Source: Sisyra terminalis
Lineage: Eukaryota > Arthropoda > Insecta > Neuroptera > Sisyridae
Assembly (NCBI GenBank): GCA_958496175.1
Contig: OY292274.1
Coordinates: 4,836,001 to 4,900,000, forward strand
Direction of reading: 5' to 3'
Length of the DNA: 64,000 nucleotides
This document shows positions 1 through 10,239 of this stretch, one piece after another (position 1 is the stretch's first letter; each line of letters opens with the position of its first letter). The translations under genes and the position numbers were made by a program. Below the pieces are notes generated by a model that did not search any database, had not been told where the DNA came from, and saw nothing but the letters and a program-made list of their open reading frames with translations.

Positions 1-1838
1 TAGTTTGAAAACGCCCAGTAAAGTATAAAGTTAATCAAATTTCAATAAAAATATATTATACGAAGTAATGACCAACAGGAAATATAATTTATGGTACAAA
101 TAGCTTTAATAAACGTTACTGTTTGCTGGTTTTAATTCAATTCGCGAATTTAATCGAGATTCTTCAACAATCTTCAAAGATAATTAGAAAACAGGTATTC
201 TGCAAAAAACGACAAAGTTTCGTGTACTTAAGAAATTAAGTACATCTAAATCTGGATAAAATTGGAGTAGGGTTCATTTTTATTATGTTTTTTTTGTCAG
301 AATGGATTCCACACGTTAAGTGCGAAACCAGTTTAATTGTAAGGTAGAGTGGAATGTAAACTATCCTAATTTGAAATGGTAGATTTAAATATGTCCTTTA
401 GAAATTCGGAAGCAGCTTGAGGTATTTAAGTGTACAACTAGTACATACGATTGTACTCATATTTACAACTGGTTTCGAATCCATAAATGACATCTTTGAC
501 ACTGCCTTCTTCTCATACACATTTTATCTTCAAGCATTACCATATTATTTCATATCACCAGTTAAGAGCAGATAGAATTGTATGCAATTCCACACCAGTA
601 TGGAATTCAACCGGTTTACTCACAATATTGATCATTATGGAACCAAGGTTGATAAAATTGAACGTAAATATTTATCTACCTGAATTGTATCGTACGATTC
701 AAGAACAAGTTTATCAATTTCGAAAATATTTTGTTTACAGGTACATCTTAGTGTTTCCCGAAAAAAAAGTATAAAGAAGATCACAAACAAGTTTAATCTA
801 AGTAAGTGTGGCAATATTTTATTCTGATTTTACTTTTGGTTCAAATTTAAAGACAGCTTTACTGATTTGACCGAAACTTTGTAATCGAGTTCAACTAATT
901 TTTCTTCAGAAGAAAAGGTTACCTATTTACGTTTAATTATTAATATCTAATAAAAGTAGCATTCTGAAGAAGGCTGACTAAAATAAATAAACGGGCACCC
1001 ATATAATATTTTGTGATAGAAATTTTGATTTACCAAAGTTTTCCTGAAAGACAAAAACTACAACAAACTTGTTACTTTATTTTATCAAAGGATTAAATAA
1101 AAATAGCATTGATAAAAACTGCAATCATATGTATTTATAAGATTTGTCATTCAATATAAAATTATAGTCATAAAATACATTTCTTTTATAAGGCCATTAT
1201 TTTAAATGTAATATAAAATATAGATATTAATACTAACAAATTAGTATCATCTACAACTTTAATATTATTTTTATCAAATATAAAAATTTGCCGTTAATTT
1301 TTTCATATCACTGTTATGCTTCCTTCACTCCAATAATCCCTGTAATAAATTTTATAGCTACCATTTAAATAAAGATATTAGTCACATTCAATTTTGGCAC
1401 AGTCGGTGAATTATTTATCTTTTCTATAATTAAAGGCACTGCGTTGATAAAATCGTATTTTTGCAATTACAAAACATGAGCAATTTATACATTATTTGAT
1501 TGTTAAAAGTAACAATTGTATTTTACATGATAAAATTTATCGTAATATCTAAAATAGAATTATATAAATCTATATATATTTTTTTAATTTGTAAATATAT
1601 AAAAATATTGCCAGCTAATACTTCATAATATAAAATGGCTTTCTTAAAATAAAATTAATAAATATACAATTTGATTATGTATTGCCCAATTATAAGTGTA
1701 TCACTTTCATTCAAAAAATTAATTAAAATACTATTGTTAAATTTTTAAAGTAATTCTTATACAATAAAGGCATTAAATATAAGGAAGTAAGTATTTTTTT
1801 AGTACGTTTGTGGAAGTAATAAATAAGTATTTCGCTTT
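1..1838. other. Gene-free 3' flank of the brinker-like gene
   Basis: No supportable gene. The stretch is very AT-rich. It carries one copy of a dispersed repeat (about 375-1000) and otherwise low-complexity A/T sequence. A 95-codon open frame at 487-774 lies inside that repeat and is not kept open in the second copy near 9 kb, so it is not called a gene. The 3' UTR of the minus-strand brinker-like gene should lie in the right part of this stretch, but no end could be fixed. Confidence 0.6.
375..1000 (+). repeat. Dispersed direct repeat, copy 1
   Basis: This block matches 8931-9510 in the same orientation, with many substitutions and small indels. Shared landmarks include the 'agatttaaatatgtc' start, the 'tttcgaat/tttcataaatga' segment, 'atattgatcattatgg' and a closing 'taaaataa..aaacgg.cacc'. 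No terminal inverted repeats or target duplication were found. The family is unidentified. Confidence 0.6.
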
Positions 1839-3677
1839 TTAATTGGCCGTAACATGCATTCGATTATTATTCATCAGAAAACTATTATTGGGCGAATTTG
1901 TTTGTATTCGTTCTCGCAGTTCATGTTCTTGTTTGAGCCACTTTTGAATTTGGCGCCTGTGAATTCTGAATTTGAGGGCCACGGCCCGCTGATTGCCCCG
2001 ACACACCTCATCCTTATAATAGCACTCGATCGCGTTTAATTTAAAATTCAAACTGTAACTTTGTCGCTGTTTAATTATTGCACTACCATTGATTGTTGCA
2101 TCTTCTTCATTGTTGGCGCCACAATTCATATCACTTTCGAAATGTTCAACTCGATGTCCGTTAAGTTTTTCATAACTTTCATAATAATACGAATGAGAAT
2201 TGGAATTGAACGGAATATAATATGAGGATGATTGATCGAAAACTAATTTATTGTTATTGTTGTGGTAAAAATCCGAATGGATGTAACAGTCATATTTCGG
2301 TTCGAATTCCTGTTCCGTGTGCACTACACGATTTGGGCTTGAACTATTTGAAGAGCAATAGTCGTCATCGTCCAAATATGGTTTAAATAACTTAACGGGT
2401 TTCTTTGCACTATTTTCTGTTTTTGATTCGACTAACTTATCATTTTCGTCCTCATATTTTCGTTTTAAACTTTTTGTCGATAGATCCCAAATTTCATATT
2501 CAGCACTATTTGATAACTTGACACCTGTTTGTTCGTAATTGGAGTGCGATAAATCGATTACAGAGGGCGTCGCGACGTTTAAACAATGGGACGAATTTGC
2601 GAAACTTGTTGAATTGTAGTACGATGGCGTGAGGGGGGTGGAAGATTGTTCCGACTTTGTAATCGCAGGTGTGTGAAGGTCATAGTGAAAAGATGAACAT
2701 ATGTATGATTGATTTAAATATAGATCTCGATCCGATTTTTTCAGCGATAGATCAATTGGTTCTTCGATGATCGTATATGTTGTTTTCGGAGCCGAATAAT
2801 ATGGAAATTGAGATGTCATTTCATGTAAATGTGGTTCATCTACGTTGGGACCATTGAAAATTTCGATCGATTTGCGATCTTCTTTTGTTGGATAAACATA
2901 CGCATGCGGTGTGAAATTAGAAGGATCAATTTTGTGGTGGTATTGATCGGTGATTTCTTCCGTTTTGATCGATGAGAATATTTTTTGTTGTTCTGGTGTC
3001 GCAATGGGCGGAGGGAAGAGAGGTGTTGGGGAATGTTGTTGGGCATGGGGCGGCGGAGTGTGGATAATGACGCAGGGAACGCGATGGGCTTCGGGACTGG
3101 TGCAAACGGATGCGACGGGACTGCCAGGAATGAATGGAACGCGCTGTTCACTTGTTGGTCCGATTACGTTGGTCATGTGGTGGGGATCGTGGGAATGAGT
3201 AATCTGCGACGCTACTGGTTCGTGTTGCGTGGATTGAACCGTGTGCGCCACTGGACTGGTGTCGTCTCGCTGTCTGTGATAGCTGAAGGCCATTTCAGGC
3301 CCACATTTCCTTGCCTCAAAATCGGAATCGGATCGAGATGGCTTTGAAATTGTTTCATTGATGCTTGAATGTTTGATTTTTAGGACACTATTTCGTAGAT
3401 TCGTTTCAACTTGAAGCCATTTTTGAATTTGTCGACGATGAATTCCGTATTTTCGGGCTGTTGCCCTTTGATTGCCCTTACAATCCGCGTCATTCCGATA
3501 TGAATCAAGCACTTGCAATTTAAATTGCGGTGCGAAAATTCGTCGAGAACCAATTCCGCTTGCTTTACTCCCCGCACAATTACCACCGTCTATCTTCGAT
3601 GTACCCAAAGAATTCCGCTTCAACACCACCGAGTTTAAACCATGAGCCATTGCGTGATACACTTCAAAGTCCAACAA
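1839..3677 (-). CDS. brk: Brinker-like transcriptional repressor with two Brinker DNA-binding domains
   Basis: Uninterrupted single-exon frame of 612 codons. Residues about 44-99 form a Brinker DNA-binding domain (GSRRIFAPQFKLQVLDSY, then CKGNQRATARKYGIHRRQIQKW), a helix-turn-helix-type fold that in Drosophila binds GGCGYY sites and represses Dpp/BMP target genes. A second, diverged copy of the domain lies at about 538-592 (YSLNFKLNAIECYY, GNQRAVALKFRIHRRQIQKW), close to the C-terminus. Corepressor motifs are visible: PIDLSLK at 307-313 (CtBP-type), a weaker VIDLS at 373-377, and FKPY at 431-434 (Groucho-type). Drosophila Brinker uses the same two corepressor classes. The middle is rich in His, Pro, Ser and Tyr and probably disordered. 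The first ATG is used; a second in-frame Met at residue 10 is possible. The second domain is the odd feature. Expected to act in the nucleus downstream of BMP signalling. Confidence 0.93.
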   Translation of the reverse strand: MLDFEVYHAMAHGLNSVVLKRNSLGTSKIDGGNCAGSKASGIGSRRIFAPQFKLQVLDSYRNDADCKGNQRATARKYGIHRRQIQKWLQVETNLRNSVLKIKHSSINETISKPSRSDSDFEARKCGPEMAFSYHRQRDDTSPVAHTVQSTQHEPVASQITHSHDPHHMTNVIGPTSEQRVPFIPGSPVASVCTSPEAHRVPCVIIHTPPPHAQQHSPTPLFPPPIATPEQQKIFSSIKTEEITDQYHHKIDPSNFTPHAYVYPTKEDRKSIEIFNGPNVDEPHLHEMTSQFPYYSAPKTTYTIIEEPIDLSLKKSDRDLYLNQSYICSSFHYDLHTPAITKSEQSSTPLTPSYYNSTSFANSSHCLNVATPSVIDLSHSNYEQTGVKLSNSAEYEIWDLSTKSLKRKYEDENDKLVESKTENSAKKPVKLFKPYLDDDDYCSSNSSSPNRVVHTEQEFEPKYDCYIHSDFYHNNNNKLVFDQSSSYYIPFNSNSHSYYYESYEKLNGHRVEHFESDMNCGANNEEDATINGSAIIKQRQSYSLNFKLNAIECYYKDEVCRGNQRAVALKFRIHRRQIQKWLKQEHELRERIQTNSPNNSFLMNNNRMHVTAN

Positions 3678-3863
3678 ATTAAATAGTATTTATGTCAAAC
3701 TTTACTTTAGTTATGAAATTTATTATTTTTTTCAGAGACAATGAAAATGAAAAACTAAAATAAAATAATTACACACATACACAAATAATCTAGCGACCAT
3801 TTTCGTCACTGTTTAACAGAAAGTCCCCACTACCACGCTGACTAAACTGTTATTCTCATTTCT

Positions 3864-3870
3864 TGGCGTC
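3864..3870 (+). promoter_or_regulatory. Brinker-type site (TGGCGYY)
   Basis: TGGCGTC fits the published Brinker target consensus TGGCGYY. It lies about 190 bp upstream of the brinker-like start codon. With the site at 3933-3939 it suggests possible autoregulation. A 7-bp degenerate motif alone is weak evidence. Confidence 0.3.
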
Positions 3871-3932
3871 AAAAGGGCTCTAAGTGGGGAGATGCCGCTC
3901 CTAGAACTGATTCAGACACGACATACGTTTGA

Positions 3933-3939
3933 TGGCGCC
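3933..3939 (+). promoter_or_regulatory. Brinker-type site (TGGCGCC)
   Basis: TGGCGCC fits the Brinker consensus and contains the palindrome GGCGCC. It lies about 260 bp upstream of the brinker-like start codon, in a short stretch that is less AT-rich than its surroundings. Its use as a Brinker site is inferred. Confidence 0.35.
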
Positions 3940-4247
3940 TTAACTATAATTATCACAACACCAACAAGAACCGACTGCTCTTTTGCGTGTCGTAACTAAC
4001 TCCACAATTTTAGAGGCACCAACATCCGTTTATGAAACAAGTTTCTAGACAATGTTGCCACACTTTGACACTCTTTTAATCACTCTCATTTTACATAAAT
4101 CGAAGCATTTCACATATCAAATCACACTTCTAAAGCTTCCTTTCATATAATAACATCAAAAATTACAATTATTATCAAAGAAAACCATATAAATCGTAAA
4201 AAATCAAATTTAAAATTAATAGACGGCAACGTTGCACTCGATCACGC

Positions 4248-4263
4248 CAGACAGGCTGTCGCC
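4248..4263 (-). promoter_or_regulatory. Mad/Medea/Schnurri silencer element upstream of brinker-like gene
   Basis: Read on the gene's strand this is GGCGAC-AGCCT-GTCTG, an exact fit to the BMP silencer consensus GRCGNC-N5-GTCTG known from Drosophila brk. There a Mad/Medea/Schnurri complex binds it to switch brk off where Dpp signals. It lies about 570 bp upstream of the start codon, in an island (roughly 4220-4310) visibly richer in G and C than the flanks, as expected for a conserved regulatory element. The spacing of five bases, which is critical for Schnurri recruitment, is kept. A second CAGAC at about 4277-4281 lacks a proper partner half. Confidence 0.7.
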
Positions 4264-5304
4264 AGGGCCAGCAAAACCAGACAACGCGTCTCTAACAAAG
4301 ATCGTTTTCATTTTCGACGATAGATTGCGCTTTACATCGTATGATGTGGTATAATATCCATTCCTACATAAGATTTTTTTTTTAATTTTCTGACTCACAT
4401 TTATAAATACATTATTATCGTCAAGTAGTTATTTATTTAAGTAGATATATTATATAGGTAGACCAGATGCTTTAACTGTCTAATTTAAAATCGTTGCCTT
4501 ACTTAATATATGGTATGTCGATGGCTCAGTTCAAAACTGAAATTTTGACTCATAAAAAATTTTGAAATTGATATTTTCTAAAAGTATTTTGTTGTAGATA
4601 AGAAACTTTAAAATAGTTTATTTGGCTTTAATTCAATAAGTTTTATGAAAATGAAACAAAACCAAAAAGGGTTATTTTCTAACAGTTAATCAAAGTTTGT
4701 TCAAAACATTGAGCTCGTTTATCTCAAAACTTTGATTTTTGAGTTGTTTTAGTTTTGAGCCTCTAAAATCCTAATGCTATAACAACAGCTGTAACTATTC
4801 TAATTTTATGAAACGAAAATAATTTTCTTCAATTACGAGAATTACATTTCCGAAAATAAGACACTGTCTTACTCTTTTTTTTATTCAAAATACATGAAGG
4901 GCTTATTTACGGGAGAGAACTTCAAATATAATAAGTAGATTTTATATTTTATGCAGAATATTAAATTCATTCAATAACAGTCTTGTCATCTTCTTCTGGA
5001 ACATTGTCATAAGTTATGAAATTGTGAATTCCGTTCTGGTTTTCCTTCAGAATCCATTTCCTGTAGAATCATTGGTCCGAATCTCTCGTGAATCGCAATA
5101 TAGCGACGGTCGGGGAACTTTTTCAACCATTACCCTAAAGTATTTTTGCATAAGTCGATATTACCCCCTCAGTAGTGGGGAGAGAGATAACTTGTCTCGT
5201 ATATCTCCCTGAACTGCTTGCGTTTAATGAATGGTTTGTAAAAATATTAACTCATTTATAAAGTAGCAAAATAGAAAAATGCCCTTATTACCCCTAGAAA
5301 TTTC

Positions 5305-5529
5305 GGCTCATGTGTACTTTAGCACACCCACAATCTGGTAACGTTGCATTTTCGACTTTGTTTTTAATTTAATTCGCGATTAAATCGGTCCATAATGATA
5401 ATTTAGCCACAAAAGAGAGAATTATACCATCTTAGAACTGAATTAACAAAAATATCGCGAATTTAATTAAAAACAAAGTCGAAAATGCAACGTTGCCAGA
5501 TTGTGGGTGTGCTAAAGTACACTTGAGCC
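5305..5529. mobile_element. 225-bp MITE, copy 1
   Basis: Non-autonomous element with long terminal inverted repeats (about 80 bp) beginning GGCTCAAGTGTACTTTAGCA (here one T for A). It is flanked on both sides by the 8-bp direct repeat GAAATTTC (5297-5304 and 5530-5537). Identical length copies lie at 33008-33232 and 46769-46993. The 8-bp duplication suggests a hAT- or P-type transposase acting in trans; the family is not identified. Confidence 0.88.
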
Positions 5530-5957
5530 GAAATTTCATTTTTATCTCATTTGGGGTAATTTACCCCGGTTCCTCGATCAACGCAATATAGCTATCGTTA
5601 AATGAATCCTTATTGTCTAAGTAGCCTGTTCGTAGTGCATTGGAAAGACAACTTTTAGTTATTTTATCCCATGAATTTTGTACCCAATTAACGTTAATTT
5701 AATTCTCTGAAATATTAGAGCTGCTAAAGATACCTAGTAAATTCAACAATATTATTAATGAATTATGTTTTTCACATTATTTAAACAAGGGCTTATTTTC
5801 AGTAGAGGGCTTGTATTCCAAAAATCACGCAAGGACTTATTTTTGGGGAATGTCTTATTTTCGGAAAAAGACGGTTTTATATATTATAATTATCGCCGGT
5901 TTAATGTTTACAATTGTTTTACTTTTAGTAGTTTTTTACTATTGCTTTATATATTAC

Positions 5958-6428
5958 CCGTGGGGTAGCTACCTAGGGGCTAGGCGGAGCAGTGCTCTGG
6001 GGCCCTCAAGCTCAGGGGGCCCTCGAATCCTTACCAAAAATCTCGATTGAACTGAACTTTTGGAAATTCATCAAGCCTGGATTTAAACGAAGTCATTGAT
6101 ACTTTTGCGAAAACTAAAGCTAGGACAAAATTGTAAATACAACTGTTATTTAGTCAGTTGGTAGGCCCGACCTTTATATAATAAACCCTTGAATCTTCTC
6201 TATTTCGTTTTATTCGCCAAATCTACACCAAGTATTAATTGTAATTTATGTTGTTACTGTTTAATATTTTTATAACCTGCCCTGCAGTGCACAAAAAAGA
6301 GCTTAAGAAGCTTAGCATTTTCTAGTATTTGTATATTTTTATTTGATAAAACCTAATCAGTTTACATAACAGTGGGGCCCCATTTTTTAATTTACTCCAG
6401 GGCCCTTGGTTACCTAGCTACGCCACTG
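5958..6428 (-). mobile_element. Deleted hAT element (471 bp)
   Basis: Reverse-oriented, internally deleted relative of the element at 41638-42351. The right end reads ...TAGCTACGCCACTG and the left end is its degraded inverse. Flanks TATATTAC (5950-5957) and TATATTTC (6429-6436) agree at 7 of 8 positions, a hAT-type target duplication. Only the last codons of the hAT dimerisation-region frame remain (about 6085-6140), so no transposase is made. Confidence 0.8.
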
Positions 6429-7197
6429 TATATTTCATATAACTAATTGAAAATACTTGGCGATAGTGACTGTAGGATTATTAAAAGTTGAAATATTTAC
6501 AGAAGGCAAAGGAAGTGCGAAACCAGGAAGAAGTTATAAGAAAAGTAGTAAAAGTAAAATAAATCCCATCTATACTGTTAATATCTGTCAAACAGGCCAA
6601 ATAGGTAGAGTAGGCGCTAACACCAATAAATATTTGACAACAAACAAATATGCCATTTACTTATCATACTTTACTTAATATTTATTGTGATTTATAACAA
6701 TTGGGTAAATGACAATCATTTGTCAATATTCTAAGGTGTTAAAATAAAATTGCCACAATTGGTTCCACCACCAGATCTATTACGCTCATTAGTTTATGAG
6801 ATAGGAAATGATTCTAAAAACTCCTTGACCAATATTCAAAAATATAATAGTTGTTTTCAAATAACGTCGTTCGGTGCATAAAATGAGTATTGTGTTTAAG
6901 GAAGTAGTGAAGAAAACAGGAATATTTCCAGTAAGCTTCCAGTCCCTAAATAATAGCGACCTTAGTATCGAATTGGTCAAAAGAATAATACAATTCCGAG
7001 GGATACAAACTGACAAAAACAAAAATATGCTTACAAATATCTATATATGTTTTTAAACTCATAAATAGGTGATAATTTAAAGATTTTTTGTATGCATATG
7101 AGTTTTAATATGTTTAATGTTTTTATAGGTGTAAATCTAAATACGTTAAAGACAATGGCTATTAATTTAATTCTTAATAATTATTGTTATTGTAAAA

Positions 7198-8566
7198 CAG
7201 GCCATTCACGCTCCAACTAATCGGACGACTTTCGAAATGGGATCTAAAGTCGGACCGTGAATGGTGTTGTTGGAAGTTGGTTGTCTAGTCGGATTAGTCA
7301 AATCATTTAGAGGGATAACTTAAGCCTTTGACCTCCGACTAACAACCAAGTTGGATCGTGAGTGGGGTAGTTGGATCTAGTTCGTCCGACTAATAACTTC
7401 AGGCTCCACTCAGTCTGTGCTTGTCCTTCGTATGATTACGATCAGATTTTCGCTTTAAAACTGGGATATTTGTCCATTAAATTATGTTAATTAATGCTAG
7501 ATATTTAATTTGTTAAATAGGTGATTTGCATGCCCAATTTAAACATTTAACTCCAAAATAGATCAAATAGATATATAATTTAAGTATAAAGCAACACAAA
7601 CATGTACAAAACAGAATTAAAAACGACTAGTCGCGAATACTTTGAGAGGTCAAATAAGTAAATTTATTGAATAATTAAGGCTTTCTTTGCTTTTGATGGG
7701 CACCCATATTTACGTTTTTGTCCTAAAGGAATACATTTAACTTCCTCAGGGACTTCAAATTTTTTCAAACGGATAAGACCCAACGTATGCTTGCACTTAT
7801 AATTTTTTGAAATAATGAACATGTACAATTATATTTACTAATATTAGCATCTATATAAACGCCCAAGTGCCATAAAAACTCTATTCAAAATCTGTAAAAG
7901 TTTCCCAGTCTTCACTAATATATTTGGTTACCAATTCTGAAGTTATATTTTTATAATTCGAACTTGAAAAACATACATAGTATGTATCAGTATGTACTAT
8001 CCACTTTTATTGTTTTCTCTTTTTGCAATGCCCTCCTTAATGTACATTATATAGCTGTAAATTAAATTTTAATGCTGTTAAATAGCCATTGTTGCAATTT
8101 TTTTGCATACATAGATGTTCAATATAATATTTTTCGTAGAGGATTCACGTAGAAGACTGTACCGAAAAAAATTTGTTTCTAACTTTAACCCAAAAAAAAT
8201 AATGATCGATTTTGTAAATACACTTATTCCATTGTTGAATTTTATGACGACTGTTATTTTTTTAAACTGAAGTATAAACAAATTTTATTGCTGTGCAATT
8301 TGGGTGTTAGTACATAGAAACATATCCCCAAAAAAAAAAAAAAAATCCTTCTAATTCAATCTAAACAATAGTTGTAACGGTTTTTGTAAATGTAATTAGA
8401 CTCTCGTTACTTTATTGTTGAAACAGCAAAAACAACCATAATTTTAAATCTGTTAAGATACAAAATATTTTTTTCTAGTCGGATTGCTAGTTGAATGGCA
8501 AATCGGAGTGTCAGTAGAGGTGATCGTCCGACTAGTTGGACTTGAAGTCGGAGCGTGAATGGTCTG
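7198..8566. mobile_element. 1.37-kb inverted-repeat element with CAGRCCATTCACGCTCC ends
   Basis: The left end begins CAGGCCATTCACGCTCC and the right end is the inverse of CAGACCATTCACGCTCC. Several internal copies of the subterminal motif (GTCGGA, CGTGAATGG) sit at 7250-7400. No transposase frame remains. No clear target duplication was found, so the superfamily is unresolved. Its interior (about 8145-8404) matches, inverted, the repeat at 38110-38360. Confidence 0.65.
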
Positions 8567-8930
8567 CTCAAATAATTAAAAATGTAGCAATACTACCAAT
8601 ACCAATTAATTTTCTCAATTCAAATTTAAATAGTACGAAGTTCACCATGTACTCGGACATTATTTTATAAAAAAAAATATTTGCATATATCATAATCGAG
8701 TACATATCAATTGTAACGTAGGCATTTTCTAAAATGCTTTATTTTTTAAATATATTTAATTTTATTACCATACACAAAGGAATTTAATGAAACCATGTAA
8801 TGAAATTTGGTTTGTTTGTATAAACATTAAAAATATTATTAAATTGTATATATACGAAAAATTCAAGTATATGCTCAACATGGTGATATGAAATAACATA
8901 GTAAAAGCTTGAAGGCCAAAATGAGAGAAT

Positions 8931-9510
8931 GACAGATTTAAATATGTCGTTTAAGGAATTTGGAACCAGTTTGATGAATTTATTATTTGTTGTCAATTAT
9001 AAATACATTAACACCTCTTTCCGATTTCATAAATGAGACCTTTGAATCTGCCTTTATCTCATTACTGTATTATTTATTATCGTCAGTTGAGAGCAGGTAA
9101 GTTTCTTTTCAATTTCACACCTGTTTGGAATTTATTCGGTTTTGCTCAAAATATTGATCATTATGGGACAAAGGTTGATCAAACTGAACGTACATTTTTG
9201 TCTACCCGAATTCTATCGTGTGATTGAAGATCAGGTTTATCAATTTTGATCATATTTTATTCTCAGGTACTTCTTAGTGTTTCGCCTAAAAAAAATATAA
9301 AGAAGGTTACAAACAAGTCTAATCTCAATAGTTGTACCAATATTTTATTCTGGCTTTACATTTGGTTCCAATTTAAAGACAGCTTTCATAATTTGAAAGA
9401 AACTTTCTAATCAAGTTGCGTAAAAAAGTTGCCTATTTTACGTTCAATTATTAATAATAAAAGTAGCAAATTCAGAAGAAAAGCGATTAAAATAATTAAA
9501 CGGACACCTA
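8931..9510 (+). repeat. Dispersed direct repeat, copy 2
   Basis: Diverged partner of 375-1000 in the same orientation. It begins at 'agatttaaatatgtc' and ends near 'aaacggacacc'. The long frame seen in copy 1 is broken here, which argues that neither copy codes for protein. Confidence 0.6.
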
Positions 9511-9590
9511 TTAGTTGGATATAAATTGGACCCTTTAATTAAATATCTATGTTCTTTTTTAAGATATCGAAAAATCAGCATACTTGAAAT

Positions 9591-9839
9591 CATGGTTGGT
9601 CAACCCAAATGATATTGCGGGCCACTTCGGAAATCGGGGGCCACTGTGCTTCATAACTCTGCGAGCTACCTTTGAATTTTATATCCGTTATATCCCAAAT
9701 TCTCCATAAAAAATTTAGATACACTGTAAAGTGTAAAAATTTTTAATTTATTGGTTTTCACCACTTTGATCATTATGAATGATGGGTCGAAAAAATTGTC
9801 AAGGTGTGCCTTTTGTGGTCCGCGGGTTGGCCACCTCTG
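9591..9839. mobile_element. Short hAT-like remnant
   Basis: Ends resemble those of the better preserved hAT element at 26005-26677: the left end shares GGTCAACCCAAATGATATT with one variant base, and the right end reads GGTTGGCCACCTCTG. The target duplication is no longer visible. Non-coding. Confidence 0.6.
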
Positions 9840-9873
9840 ACAACCTTTGATTTAAATAAACGATGAATAATCT

Positions 9874-10239
9874 TTAACATTGATAAGTATTTTAATTACT
9901 TCCGAATCACAATAAATTAATGGATAATAATGTATACATATGTCTTTGAGATTCAGTTAAAAAATTATTTTATTACAACGCGTTTCGATAGTTTTTGACT
10001 GTCATCATCAGGTAATAATAATAATAATTATTATTATTATTTTGTCAATTTTAAACAAATTTCATATAGGTTGTTTGTTTTATATAATTTTAAAATTATA
10101 TAATTTTATATAATTTATAATAATAATAATAATTATTATTATTATTACCTGATGATGGCAGTCAAAAACTGTCGAAACGTCTTGTAATAAAATAATTTTT
10201 TAATTGAATCTCAAAGACATATATATATTATTATCCATT
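9874..10239 (-). mobile_element. Palindromic short retroelement-like repeat, family C copy 1
   Basis: The element is flanked by the exact 12-bp direct repeat GATGAATAATCT (9862-9873 and 10240-10251). Inside are two inverted arms separated by alternating AAT/ATT runs. Each arm carries a hammerhead-like core: CTGATGA, T, GACAG/GGCAG, AAAA-containing loop, CTRTC, GAAACG. A tail at 9874-9915 (minus strand: TTCGGAAGTAATTAAAATAC) matches the tail of copy 2 at 40738-40923. Variable-length target duplications point to target-primed reverse transcription rather than cut-and-paste. Confidence 0.7.

Noticed and set aside
487..774. 95-codon open frame at the left end
   Set aside because: It lies in a dispersed repeat whose second copy (8931-9510) does not preserve the frame.
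2840..3347. Several open frames overlapping the brinker-like gene on both strands
   Set aside because: All are shadows of the 612-codon frame, which has two recognisable DNA-binding domains and corepressor motifs.
6457..6678. 73-codon frame next to the deleted hAT element
   Set aside because: No similarity recognised; lies in repeat-rich DNA with no supporting signals.
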